DNA of 31,864 nucleotides from positions 1 through 31,864 of IMG/VR virus record IMGVR_UViG_3300025449_000030. The stretch is one strand, 5' to 3'. The translations under genes and the position numbers were made by a program. The notes under the pieces are model-generated. The model was not told the origin of the DNA and did no database searches. It saw nothing but the letters and a program-made list of their open reading frames with translations. This document shows, in pieces, positions 23,413 to 28,975 of the stretch (positions within the stretch are counted from its first letter, which is position 1; each line of letters opens with the position of its first letter). Origin of the DNA: a virus.

Positions 23413-23608
23413 AGATATTTACTCCTCTTAGGTCTAGTTCACGTTCCAATAGTGTAATACAAACTTGATCAAGAATGCCTTTTGAAGCAAGTGTGCGATA
23501 TTGATCAAGACGTTGAATAACTTCGCTGTCAGTAGCTGTGTCAAACCAGTCAAATAGGTTTTGTACTACTGGATGATTTTGTGCTCGTTTACTGGAAAAG
23601 CCTGTCAA
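23405..23608 (-). CDS. Small helical hypothetical protein, TTG start
   Basis: Start set at TTG 23608 (67 residues, (M)TGFSSKRAQNHPVVQNLF...) because AAAGGAG lies six bases upstream. The longest frame starts at a GTG (23695) and would overlap the oxygenase by over 100 bases with no SD. Here the overlap is 20 bases. The product is helical and charged (RLDQYRTLASKGILDQV), without recognised motif. Confidence 0.5.
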   Translation of the reverse strand: MTGFSSKRAQNHPVVQNLFDWFDTATDSEVIQRLDQYRTLASKGILDQVCITLLERELDLRGVNIYE

Positions 23609-24176
23609 TTTCCGCTCCTTTAATGTCGAATAAAAAATTAATGACCGATCTAATTTTAGTTGTTTGAGGTGATGCCGCTGAATGGATTTGCCCACTGTTA
23701 AAACAGACTAGCCTACCCTGCTTGGGTTGTACTCTATCTACAACTGTAATTGTGCTGTCAAAAAATACTGTATCCCCATCACTGTCATTGACGTAGTATA
23801 TGCAGTTTAACAAGTTGGGATCTACATGATCCACATGTGGTGTCCTGTACATTGTGCTGTCTGCCATTGGCCAATTAGCATTGACTTTAACTCTTAAGGG
23901 AACGGTTTGTATGCCAAACAGTTTGTTAATTTCTTCTATTACAGGCACCACTTCCTGCCAGTAATGACTGTTAACCCCGCCCATGACATGCTCGTATAGT
24001 ACGTGGACCAGCTGTGGTCCTTCCCTAGTATTACTGTCCGGGAAGCTATCTAAGGGGCAGGGCGGTTCGTCTACTGATGAGGGGTATAAAAACCATGGGA
24101 AGTCACCGTGTAATATTGAGTCTTTGATTGCCTGTTGACGGCTTTGAGAAACAATGTTGTCAATGACTTTGATCAT
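23589..24176 (-). CDS. 2OG-Fe(II) oxygenase (HxD), no. 5
   Basis: This 195-residue protein carries MYRTPHVDHVDPNLLNCIYYVN (His114, Asp116, shown in part), SDGDTVFFDSTI, PKQGRLVCFNSGQIHSA (His165) and KIRSVINFLFD (Arg176). This fits the cyanophage-type 2OG-Fe(II) oxygenase/P4H family. The ATG overlaps the TGA of a membrane protein gene (ATGA), making it part of a coupled - strand series back to 24942. Substrate unknown. Confidence 0.82.
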   Translation of the reverse strand: MIKVIDNIVSQSRQQAIKDSILHGDFPWFLYPSSVDEPPCPLDSFPDSNTREGPQLVHVLYEHVMGGVNSHYWQEVVPVIEEINKLFGIQTVPLRVKVNANWPMADSTMYRTPHVDHVDPNLLNCIYYVNDSDGDTVFFDSTITVVDRVQPKQGRLVCFNSGQIHSAASPQTTKIRSVINFLFDIKGAEIDRLFQ

Positions 24177-24406
24177 TTATTTTCCAAATTTTTCTGTAGA
24201 TCCAGTATTGCAGCATCATGCTCAATTTGAGCTAACCTCAAATCATAAATCAACTTGAACATAACAATGACCCCGGCGATTGCCAAGAAGATACTTAATT
24301 CTTGGGCGGTGAAATAGACCGTGGCCCAACTAATTATCAGTGCCACAAATATTACTGACACAATAATTACCACAGTATCACAAAAAGCTCTTAATTCTTT
24401 TGACAT
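24173..24406 (-). CDS. Small membrane protein with two helices
   Basis: A 77-residue protein with hydrophobic helices at about 10-32 and 36-54, then a charged coiled-coil-like tail (RLAQIEHDAAILDLQKNLENK in part). Length and topology would fit an accessory membrane factor or a holin; no evidence decides. Overlaps the following oxygenase by ATGA. Confidence 0.55.
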   Translation of the reverse strand: MSKELRAFCDTVVIIVSVIFVALIISWATVYFTAQELSIFLAIAGVIVMFKLIYDLRLAQIEHDAAILDLQKNLENK

Positions 24407-24415
24407 AATTTACCT

Positions 24416-24529
24416 TTAAATTGTTGCTAGCCAGTTGCCTAAAGCAACCAATATCACAGCCATCATGGCCGCAAATGACACGAATATCCCAAAGATAATG
24501 GGCATAAAACGCCACCACCACTTGTTCAT
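24416..24529 (-). CDS. Tiny membrane protein (37 aa)
   Basis: Translated by hand: MNKWWWRFMPIIFGIFVSFA ... GNWLATI, 37 residues, one transmembrane helix preceded by a Trp triplet. The ATG overlaps the upstream stop (ATGA). Translational coupling supports it. Function unknown. Confidence 0.5.
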   Translation of the reverse strand: MNKWWWRFMPIIFGIFVSFAAMMAVILVALGNWLATI

Positions 24530-24717
24530 TCTATATAACCTAGACTGTATAAAAAGTCTTCCCAGAGAACACCATCTTCCATGGCTTGTGTTAGCATATC
24601 ACCATTACAGATGATTCTCTCGCCGGAGGCAAACTCCATGATATACTCAGCGTATTCGCCGCTGTCCCGCAACGCATCGGCCATTTGAGGGGAGATTTTA
24701 GTTAGTTCTACTATCAT
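24526..24717 (-). CDS. Small hypothetical protein (63 aa)
   Basis: A 63-residue acidic protein (MIVELTKISPQMADALRDSGEY...), SD AAGGAAA. Predicted alpha/beta. It follows the 24727-24942 gene by 9 bases in the same transcript. No domain recognised. Confidence 0.55.
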   Translation of the reverse strand: MIVELTKISPQMADALRDSGEYAEYIMEFASGERIICNGDMLTQAMEDGVLWEDFLYSLGYIE

Positions 24718-24726
24718 TGTGTTTCC

Positions 24727-24942
24727 TTAAATGTAAAAGTCTTCGTTAAAGCCCAGTACTTCGTAAACTATTTCGCGCACCATTGTGTCCATTGACTCAG
24801 CAAAACGGCTATCCTGGCCTAGTGCCTGTAACAGGCTGTAGGTTGTAGTCCAGCTGAGTTGATGTGTTTTTGACAGTTCCACAATCTTGGCTACTGCGTC
24901 GTTGCCAGCGTCTGAAAACATTGCGAAATCTTTTGTATCCAT
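24727..24942 (-). CDS. Hypothetical early protein (71 aa)
   Basis: A 71-residue acidic helical protein (MDTKDFAMFSDAGNDAVAKI...), first gene after promoter copy 4, with SD TTAGGAG. Part of the transcript reaching the oxygenase at 23589 through overlapping genes, so that enzyme may be made early. No family recognised. Confidence 0.58.
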   Translation of the reverse strand: MDTKDFAMFSDAGNDAVAKIVELSKTHQLSWTTTYSLLQALGQDSRFAESMDTMVREIVYEVLGFNEDFYI

Positions 24943-24948
24943 GATGTA

Positions 24949-25001
24949 CTCCTAATTTCTTACTATGTGCATATTTTAGTTTCAATTGAATATTCAGTCA
25001 A
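24949..25001 (-). promoter_or_regulatory. Sigma-70-type early promoter with conserved leader (copy 4)
   Basis: -35 TTGACT (24996-25001), 17-bp spacer, -10 TAAAAT (24973-24978). The leader 24949-24980 is identical to copies 1-3. Confidence 0.83.
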
Positions 25002-25098
25002 TCAAAAAGACTTCTTTTTTTACCGTTGTGCCGGCGCAACAGATATTATATATAAAGAGCCTCTACGTCCATCCCCAGAACTAGCTGATCGAACCTAC
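25002..25098 (-). ncRNA. Candidate short non-coding transcript or leader
   Basis: A consensus promoter at 25105-25133 points into a stretch with no credible reading frame (the longest is MDVEALYI) before promoter copy 4. It contains a GTTGT...CAAC hairpin (25025-25040) and a self-complementary AAAAGAAGTCTTTT near 25003-25016. A GGTTCGATC run resembles a tRNA T-loop, but no cloverleaf can be drawn. Either a small RNA or a leader read through into 24942. Confidence 0.35.
25025..25040. repeat. GTTGT-N6-CAAC palindrome, copy 4
   Basis: GTTGTGCCGGCGCAAC with G+C-rich centre, starting 24 bp upstream of the -35 of promoter copy 4. The half-sites match the AT-centred copies. Confidence 0.5.
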
Positions 25099-25104
25099 AT
25101 TCTT

Positions 25105-25133
25105 ATTGTAGTTTCAACCGAATTATCAGTCAA
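25105..25133 (-). promoter_or_regulatory. Sigma-70-type promoter without a coding gene behind it
   Basis: -35 TTGACT (25128-25133), 17-bp spacer, -10 TACAAT (25105-25110). An imperfect GTTGTATTTAACAC lies just upstream (25141-25154). Confidence 0.72.
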
Positions 25134-25168
25134 CCCTGGTGTTGTATTTAACACACAGGGCCAACCGT

Positions 25169-25261
25169 TTATTCTCCTTTGGGTTCAACTGGAGTTCGGG
25201 GAGCTGTTGGACAGCTGAGTATGCCTTTAAAGTGCCATTTTCTGCAGTATGTACATTCCAT
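25169..25261 (-). CDS. Cys-bearing microprotein (30 aa)
   Basis: Translated by hand: MECTYCRKWHFKGILSC ... EPKGE, 30 residues, with CxxC and a third Cys plus a His that could hold one zinc. It has its own consensus promoter and the leader AAAAGGAGCCGAAGATG, also used before 26005. Strong expression signals for a 30-residue product make it worth noting. Confidence 0.5.
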   Translation of the reverse strand: MECTYCRKWHFKGILSCPTAPRTPVEPKGE

Positions 25262-25290
25262 CTTCGGCTCCTTTTTGCTGTTAAAAAACA

Positions 25291-25319
25291 ATTATACTGC
25301 CAAAAGGCCAATCAGTCAA
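25291..25319 (-). promoter_or_regulatory. Sigma-70-type promoter
   Basis: -35 TTGACT (25314-25319), 17-bp spacer, -10 TATAAT (25291-25296). The -35 lies in the last codons of the 25312-25548 gene. Confidence 0.8.
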
Positions 25320-25548
25320 CTTTGGGATTACGACTGTTGTGATTCTGTAACATACGAATAGTATCATTTTGAAACTGGCTACGATAGCGACTGCGCTTGG
25401 CCTGGGGTAGATGGTTGATCAGTTCCGCGACCATGCTTTCCAGATAGCCTGCGGCATAGGCATAACCTTCGTGTTCCAGTTGACTAACGCGAACAAATTC
25501 ACGTACTGTGTCTTTGGACACTTGAATTTCTAAAGGGGATAAAGCCAT
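25312..25548 (-). CDS. Hypothetical helical protein (78 aa)
   Basis: A 78-residue charged helical protein (MALSPLEIQVSKDTVREFVRV...), ending in a basic stretch. SD AGGAAG. Last gene of a short operon with 25562-25771. No motif recognised. Confidence 0.57.
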   Translation of the reverse strand: MALSPLEIQVSKDTVREFVRVSQLEHEGYAYAAGYLESMVAELINHLPQAKRSRYRSQFQNDTIRMLQNHNSRNPKVD

Positions 25549-25561
25549 CTTGTCTTCCTAT

Positions 25562-25771
25562 TTAAACTAAAGAATCTTCGTACTCGCCCCAGTACACCAT
25601 GGCTTTGCCCACTTCGGTCAGTACGCTAGAGACCGGGAGGCCTATTGCCACGAAAGCATTGAATAGCTGGGTGCGGATGTAGTCGTTATCCACCACACCC
25701 GATTTAAAGTCTGCGGCCATTGAGCTAAGTGAATGTATAGCTTTAATTGCCAGTAGTTGTTCGTTAGTCAT
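25562..25771 (-). CDS. Hypothetical protein (69 aa)
   Basis: A 69-residue helical protein (MTNEQLLAIKAIHSLSSMAADF...), SD AGGAACA. Upstream lies a GC-rich palindrome between a TTGACA and a TATTAT box. No domain recognised. Confidence 0.57.
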   Translation of the reverse strand: MTNEQLLAIKAIHSLSSMAADFKSGVVDNDYIRTQLFNAFVAIGLPVSSVLTEVGKAMVYWGEYEDSLV

Positions 25772-25793
25772 CTTGTGTTCCTATGATAATATT

Positions 25794-25807
25794 GGCGCCG
25801 GGGCGCC
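25794..25807. repeat. GC-rich 14-bp palindrome in a promoter-like spacer
   Basis: GGCGCCGGGGCGCC, self-complementary apart from the centre, lies between TTGACA (25812-25817) and TATTAT (25786-25791) on the - strand. The spacer would be 20 bp, longer than the 17 bp used elsewhere. Candidate operator or weak terminator. Confidence 0.45.
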
Positions 25808-25813
25808 ATTTTG

Positions 25814-26005
25814 TCAACAACCTAGGGTATCGCTGATCACTAGCCAGTCAACCCCGCTGTAGGTTTCTACCCCTACATCTGATGCTGAAACTTCCATACC
25901 ATACTCCATGTTCATGCTCATGTACACGGGCAGGGCGGGATCTACTTTAGACAAGATACGAATCAAGTCTGCTACTCTTAGTGTGTCTGGTCTGATATCG
26001 CTCAT
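25814..26005 (-). CDS. Hypothetical protein (63 aa)
   Basis: A 63-residue acidic protein (MSDIRPDTLRVADLIRILSKVD...), with the pattern 'LIxxLSxVDPxLPVYMS' often seen in small phage ORFs. Its TGA lies inside the TTGACA of the next promoter-like site. Leader AAAAGGAGCCGAAG before the ATG. Confidence 0.6.
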   Translation of the reverse strand: MSDIRPDTLRVADLIRILSKVDPALPVYMSMNMEYGMEVSASDVGVETYSGVDWLVISDTLGC

Positions 26006-26035
26006 CTTCGGCTCCTTTTGTTTCTCTATGTTAGT

Positions 26036-26064
26036 ATTATACTGTCTTTTGGATTAATAGTCAA
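26036..26064 (-). promoter_or_regulatory. Sigma-70-type promoter
   Basis: -35 TTGACT (26059-26064), 17-bp spacer, -10 TATAAT (26036-26041), reading toward 26005. Confidence 0.82.
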
Positions 26065-26085
26065 AGACCCTACGATCTGGTAGGG
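26065..26085 (-). terminator. Weak intrinsic terminator
   Basis: Stem CCCTAC / GTAGGG with a six-base loop, then TCTTT on the - strand. It includes the stop codon of the 26070-26270 gene and touches the next -35. The T run is short. Confidence 0.5.
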
Positions 26086-26270
26086 CTTTGACTCCAACGG
26101 GCGTCATTCTCTATACGAGCACAGGCCACGACCTCGTCGAACATACGCACGAACTCTTCGGTCATAACGCCTTCTCTGCGTATGAAGTCTGCCATCATTT
26201 CCATTTCGGAAACGACCCGGCTAGTATGAGTAACGACGTCTCTCCATTGTTCTGTTTCGAAACTTGCCAT
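26070..26270 (-). CDS. Hypothetical protein (66 aa)
   Basis: A 66-residue helical acidic protein (MASFETEQWRDVVTHTSRVVSE...), SD AAGGAGCAG. The last codons lie in the terminator stem. TATAAT at 26291-26296 may serve as -10 but its -35 (CACACT) is poor. No domain recognised. Confidence 0.57.
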   Translation of the reverse strand: MASFETEQWRDVVTHTSRVVSEMEMMADFIRREGVMTEEFVRMFDEVVACARIENDARWSQSPTRS

Positions 26271-26308
26271 GATCTGCTCCTTTTGTTTCTATTATACTGT
26301 CTGTTGGG

Positions 26309-26539
26309 TTAAAAGTGTGGATCTAAGTATTCTTGACGACCTGGTCTCAAAAAGCAATAACGGCAGCCAGTCACAGTATAGTATGTACGACCGTCGGCTG
26401 CTTGTTTTTGTGTATACTTACGACCGGAATCAGTAAAAATAAATCTCTGAGTAATGCGAGTAATTTTACCGTCATAGTAACTGTCGCCGCCAATACCATA
26501 GCTTACATCATCGCCTACATTGTATACTGTTTGTGACAT
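26309..26539 (-). CDS. Small beta-rich protein (76 aa), possible SH3-like barrel
   Basis: A 76-residue protein (MSQTVYNVGDDVSYGIGGDSYYDGKITRI...). The spacing of strands recalls the SH3/KOW-like small barrel also suspected at 9548-9769. SD AAGGAG before the ATG. Behind promoter 26567-26595. Function unknown. Confidence 0.58.
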   Translation of the reverse strand: MSQTVYNVGDDVSYGIGGDSYYDGKITRITQRFIFTDSGRKYTQKQAADGRTYYTVTGCRYCFLRPGRQEYLDPHF

Positions 26540-26566
26540 TGTATGCTCCTTGCTGTTTATGTGTTT

Positions 26567-26595
26567 ATTATACTAAAATTGATACCAAAAGTCAA
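26567..26595 (-). promoter_or_regulatory. Sigma-70-type promoter
   Basis: -35 TTGACT (26590-26595), 17-bp spacer, -10 TATAAT (26567-26572). The spacer is identical to that at 26949-26965 but for one base. Confidence 0.83.
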
Positions 26596-26600
26596 CCGTT

Positions 26601-26936
26601 TTATGCTAGATTCAGCGGGGGGCGATTGGCATTAATAAGCTCACGTTCTAGAGCATGTGCTGGTTTACGCCCACGTACAATGTCCACCAGTAATATACTA
26701 AAAGCTTCAGCACCATGCTCACGTATACTGCGACACAATGTCCACGATTTATTCTCTGTTAAAGCTCTGCGAACATGCTTTTGAAAACGAATTTTCAGTG
26801 CTCGACTGGGAGTTAACCCACGCCCAGCGCATACAGTAATGCCGATGTAGGACTCGTTAGTGTTAGTGTTCACTAACATATACACGGCATGCTTAGTATC
26901 TTGTCTACGTTTACGTGTTACTTTATTCTGCATCAT
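26601..26936 (-). CDS. GIY-YIG endonuclease
   Basis: Start set at ATG 26936 (111 residues). The longer frame would run through the promoter -35 and -10. The GIY-YIG fold is shown by KHAVYMLVNTNTNESYIGIT (VYM 18-20, YIG 30-32), RFQKHVRRA (Arg50), the helix HALERELI (Glu97 or Glu99) and the closing NANRPPLN (Asn103). No DNA-binding tail follows, so it is a small stand-alone nuclease, perhaps a homing endonuclease. The ATG starts six bases after the -10, so the mRNA is probably leaderless. Confidence 0.82.
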   Translation of the reverse strand: MMQNKVTRKRRQDTKHAVYMLVNTNTNESYIGITVCAGRGLTPSRALKIRFQKHVRRALTENKSWTLCRSIREHGAEAFSILLVDIVRGRKPAHALERELINANRPPLNLA

Positions 26937-26942
26937 GTGTTT

Positions 26943-26971
26943 ATTATACTGAAATTGATACCAAAAGTCAA
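26943..26971 (-). promoter_or_regulatory. Sigma-70-type promoter giving a leaderless nuclease transcript
   Basis: -35 TTGACT (26966-26971), 17-bp spacer, -10 TATAAT (26943-26948), then AAACAC and ATG. A GTTGT palindrome lies 23 bp upstream. Confidence 0.8.
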
Positions 26972-26994
26972 CCAAAAGATAACAGCATCAACAT

Positions 26995-27010
26995 GTTGTA
27001 TTAACGCAAC
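26995..27010. repeat. GTTGT-N6-GCAAC palindrome, copy 5
   Basis: GTTGTATTAACGCAAC, right after the stop codon of 27013-27309 and 23 bp upstream of the GIY-YIG promoter's -35. Confidence 0.5.
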
Positions 27011-27012
27011 AG

Positions 27013-27309
27013 TTATTGACAGCCCACTTGCTGTAACATCTGCTGTGGTTGTCCCTGTTGATCCAGTATAGTAATTGATTGGTAAACAGGCTGACACTGG
27101 GGTTGACTGTATACAATACCTGGCTGACTGTAAGTTCTATAAGGCTGAGCTAGAGCGTAGCCCAGTGCCGCACCCATCAGTGCTGGAGCTACCCAGTTAG
27201 CGTTTCGCGGAGCATAGTTATATCTGGGGGCATACTCTCTAAAACCATGTGCTTGGGCCTGTGCTGTAACTAATACTGCTAGAGCTAATACTAATGTTAA
27301 TTTACGCAT
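27013..27309 (-). CDS. Small secreted Gln/Tyr/Pro-rich protein
   Basis: Start set at MRKLTLVLALAVLVTAQAQA (98 residues), which is a clear signal peptide with AQA-H cleavage; AAGGAGTTGGAA precedes it. The mature part is rich in Tyr, Pro, Gln and Asn (EYAPRYNYAPRNANW) with a short Gly/Ala hydrophobic segment (ALMGAALGYALAQPY) and QQGQPQQMLQQVGCQ at the end. Resembles small host glycine-zipper-like periplasmic proteins; an envelope role (for example blocking superinfection) is only inferred. Confidence 0.65.
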   Translation of the reverse strand: MRKLTLVLALAVLVTAQAQAHGFREYAPRYNYAPRNANWVAPALMGAALGYALAQPYRTYSQPGIVYSQPQCQPVYQSITILDQQGQPQQMLQQVGCQ

Positions 27310-27339
27310 TTCCAACTCCTTTTTGCTTACTGTACTTAC

Positions 27340-27368
27340 AGTATACAGTAAATGGTTAGAAAAGTCAA
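27340..27368 (-). promoter_or_regulatory. Sigma-70-type promoter
   Basis: -35 TTGACT (27363-27368), 17-bp spacer, -10 TATACT (27340-27345), toward the signal-peptide gene. Confidence 0.8.
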
Positions 27369-27390
27369 CCAAAAGACTCTGTCTAGTAAA

Positions 27391-27426
27391 CCCCCAGGGG
27401 GTAGGGGGCAGAAACTGGGTGGGGGG
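27391..27426 (+). repeat. G-rich tract, possible G-quadruplex
   Basis: CCCCCAGGGGG followed by further G runs: 27397-27401, 27404-27408, 27417-27419 and 27421-27426 on the + strand, with loops of 2, 8 and 1. This fits G3+ quadruplex rules and is the most G-rich place in the window. It lies 23 bp upstream of a -35. Confidence 0.6.
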
Positions 27427-27452
27427 TGCTTGCAGCTTTAGCTACAATACTT

Positions 27453-27475
27453 GGACGCTTGCCGCGTCCTTTTTT
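27453..27475 (+). terminator. Strong intrinsic terminator without an evident + strand gene
   Basis: Stem GGACGC / GCGTCC with a five-base loop, then TTTTTT on the + strand. On the other strand there is no T run. All neighbouring genes are on the - strand. Confidence 0.8.
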
Positions 27476-27482
27476 GGCGTCA

Positions 27483-27564
27483 ATTTCCGTACGCTATAAT
27501 TTGAAATTTTGTTTTCGGTATTATTTCCGTACGCTATAATTTGAAATTTTGTTTTCGGTATTAT
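27483..27564. repeat. 40-bp tandem repeat, two copies
   Basis: The unit (including CCGTACGCTATAATTTG and TTTTGTTTTCGGTATT) is repeated perfectly with a 40-bp period over 82 bp. Not a multiple of three, so no conserved peptide repeat. Each unit holds a TATAAT on the + strand, but no good -35 17 bp upstream. Confidence 0.8.
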
Positions 27565-27662
27565 CTCTGTCGCGTATATTCTGGCCCCAGGGGTTGAAAA
27601 CTTCAACTGAAATTTTTTCCCCCTTTTGAAAATGCATGCATGCAATTTTTCTTGTCGCTACA
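27565..27662. other. Non-coding stretch with TGCATGCATGCA
   Basis: Contains TGCATGCATGCA (palindrome) around 27632-27643 and C/T-rich runs. A 67-codon frame crosses the repeat and terminator here but has no expression signals. No supported gene from 27370 to 27662. Confidence 0.5.
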
Positions 27663-28247
27663 CTATAGTCGGCGGTAACCTATATTGAATACTGCCGTAA
27701 TCCTGCCCTCTCCACTATGATTAATCAAAACTTCATGGCTTAACCAACTGGGCCACATTAAAATTAAGCCTGGTTCTGGTTCAATGTCATAGTATCTCCA
27801 GTTTAATACGTGTTCTTCTTTTACCGGCCACTGTTGAAAACTGGTGTATTGTCTGGGGTCGTACAGTCTCAATCTACCACTGTTTGGGGGTGTACTCAAG
27901 TACATTACACCCGATAGTTGGCTTTCGGGATGTTCGTGTTTGCCATGTCTGTCTCCCTCAAACATCTCACTGAAGAACGTATCCACCTGCAGATACTGTT
28001 TCATAACTTTACTGTCAAATCCCATGCTGTCGAGATAGTTATCAGCGTAGCCAATTATTCGTTGATTAAACTTATCTACACTGTTATTTGCCGTGAGGTC
28101 ACAACTGTAGGTATTACGGTAATTCCAAGTGTTGGTCAAGTTGTTGGTATCGGCTAACAGGTCTTTTGCCACTTCTAGCATTTCCTCGCCTAATTCTCTG
28201 TCTAGATAGTATCCAATGGTTGTGGGGAATAATTTTAAATGGTTCAT
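27663..28247 (-). CDS. 2OG-Fe(II) oxygenase-like protein (HxH type), no. 6
   Basis: This 194-residue protein has GDRHGKHEHPESQLSGVMYLS (His104/His106, shown in part), SGRLRLYDPRQ, GLILMWPSWLSHEV (His171) and GRITAVFNIGY (Arg182). Same family as the genes at 11207, 20914 and 30336. No SD; an ATTAAATA box ends six bases before the ATG, so a leaderless late transcript is possible. Divergent from the oxygenase at 28376. Confidence 0.82.
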   Translation of the reverse strand: MNHLKLFPTTIGYYLDRELGEEMLEVAKDLLADTNNLTNTWNYRNTYSCDLTANNSVDKFNQRIIGYADNYLDSMGFDSKVMKQYLQVDTFFSEMFEGDRHGKHEHPESQLSGVMYLSTPPNSGRLRLYDPRQYTSFQQWPVKEEHVLNWRYYDIEPEPGLILMWPSWLSHEVLINHSGEGRITAVFNIGYRRL

Positions 28248-28352
28248 TTAACATATTTAATATTTCTATATTTCTACTCTTTATTATCTAACGTCTATCG
28301 CGCTTGCACTTCGTGCGTGGGTCTTGTTTTCAATAGCTTGACCCCGTTAGCT
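28248..28352. other. Divergent intergenic region with hairpin
   Basis: Holds GCAC-TTC-GTGC (28304-28314) in a longer imperfect stem, followed by GTCTTGTTTT. Could be a + strand terminator. Otherwise AT-rich. Confidence 0.4.
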
Positions 28353-28360
28353 TATAAATA
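28353..28360 (+). promoter_or_regulatory. T4-type late promoter box
   Basis: Perfect TATAAATA, 15 bases before the ATG of the oxygenase at 28376, with an AAAGGAAA SD. Confidence 0.75.
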
Positions 28361-28375
28361 TCTCAAAGGAAATAT

Positions 28376-28951
28376 ATGGACCAATTTATATTAGAGTACA
28401 AAAACGCTTTTACCCGGGAATATTGTAATAGTGTTATTGAATACTATGAAAACGCAGTATCCGCTGGGTTTGGGTACACACGTAAACAAGTATCGGATAC
28501 ACCCGCTCAATACATCGATGACACCGCAGTCTTTGCACACAGTGAATACACTATTAAATTAGATCATTCATGGGATTTGGTGAGGCATTTTTCTTCGATA
28601 TTTTGGCGTGATTGTTACTCAAAATATATCAGTCAAGTGCCGTCGGTGAGTAATATGACTGAACAGGGTATTTTCACTTACAAAATACAAAAAACTTTGC
28701 CCGGGCAAGGCTATCACGTTTGGCATCATGAGGTTGACGGTAAATCAACTTGTCAAAGGACCATGGCCTGGATGCTGTACTTGAATGATGTTGAAGAGGG
28801 CGGGGAAACTGAATTCCTCTATCAACGATGTCGTATTCGGCCTACTGCGGGCACTGTGGTAATGTGGCCCGGGTATTATACACACATTCATAGAGGTAAT
28901 CCACCATTGAGTGGTCCTAAATATATTGTTACTGGAAATTTAGAATTTTAA
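28376..28951 (+). CDS. 2OG-Fe(II) oxygenase, P4H-like (HxE), no. 7
   Basis: This 191-residue protein carries GQGYHVWHHEVDG (His117, Glu119), MAWMLYLNDVEEGGETEFLY, AGTVVMWPGYYTHIHRGNPP (His170/His172) and PKYIVTGNLEF (Lys182). A close paralogue of the gene at 29743, with a 40-base stretch that differs at one base, and related to 22066. Behind a perfect late promoter. Fe(II)/2OG hydroxylase of unknown substrate. Confidence 0.85.
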   Translation: MDQFILEYKNAFTREYCNSVIEYYENAVSAGFGYTRKQVSDTPAQYIDDTAVFAHSEYTIKLDHSWDLVRHFSSIFWRDCYSKYISQVPSVSNMTEQGIFTYKIQKTLPGQGYHVWHHEVDGKSTCQRTMAWMLYLNDVEEGGETEFLYQRCRIRPTAGTVVMWPGYYTHIHRGNPPLSGPKYIVTGNLEF

Positions 28952-28962
28952 TGAGTGTAATT

Positions 28963-28970
28963 TATAAATA
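28963..28970 (+). promoter_or_regulatory. T4-type late promoter box, leaderless
   Basis: Perfect TATAAATA, then ACTAC and the ATG of the acetyltransferase-like gene. T4 late transcription starts about six bases past the box, which is at the ATG. Confidence 0.72.
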
Positions 28971-28975
28971 ACTAC

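Noticed and set aside
25060-25098. tRNA-like GGTTCGATC T-loop word
   Set aside because: No acceptor, D or anticodon stems can be paired around it; no tRNA was found anywhere in the window.
25126-25361. Overlapping 60-67 codon frames on both strands around the microprotein
   Set aside because: They run through the promoter at 25291-25319 or lack SD; the 30-aa frame with SD and promoter explains the region better.
27442-27645. 67-codon - strand frame
   Set aside because: It crosses the 40-bp tandem repeat in two frames and the + strand terminator, and has no SD or promoter, so it is probably chance.
28304-28332. Intrinsic terminator after GCACTTCGTGC
   Set aside because: The stem is short, the T run comes several bases later, and no + strand gene ends here; kept only as a possible hairpin.
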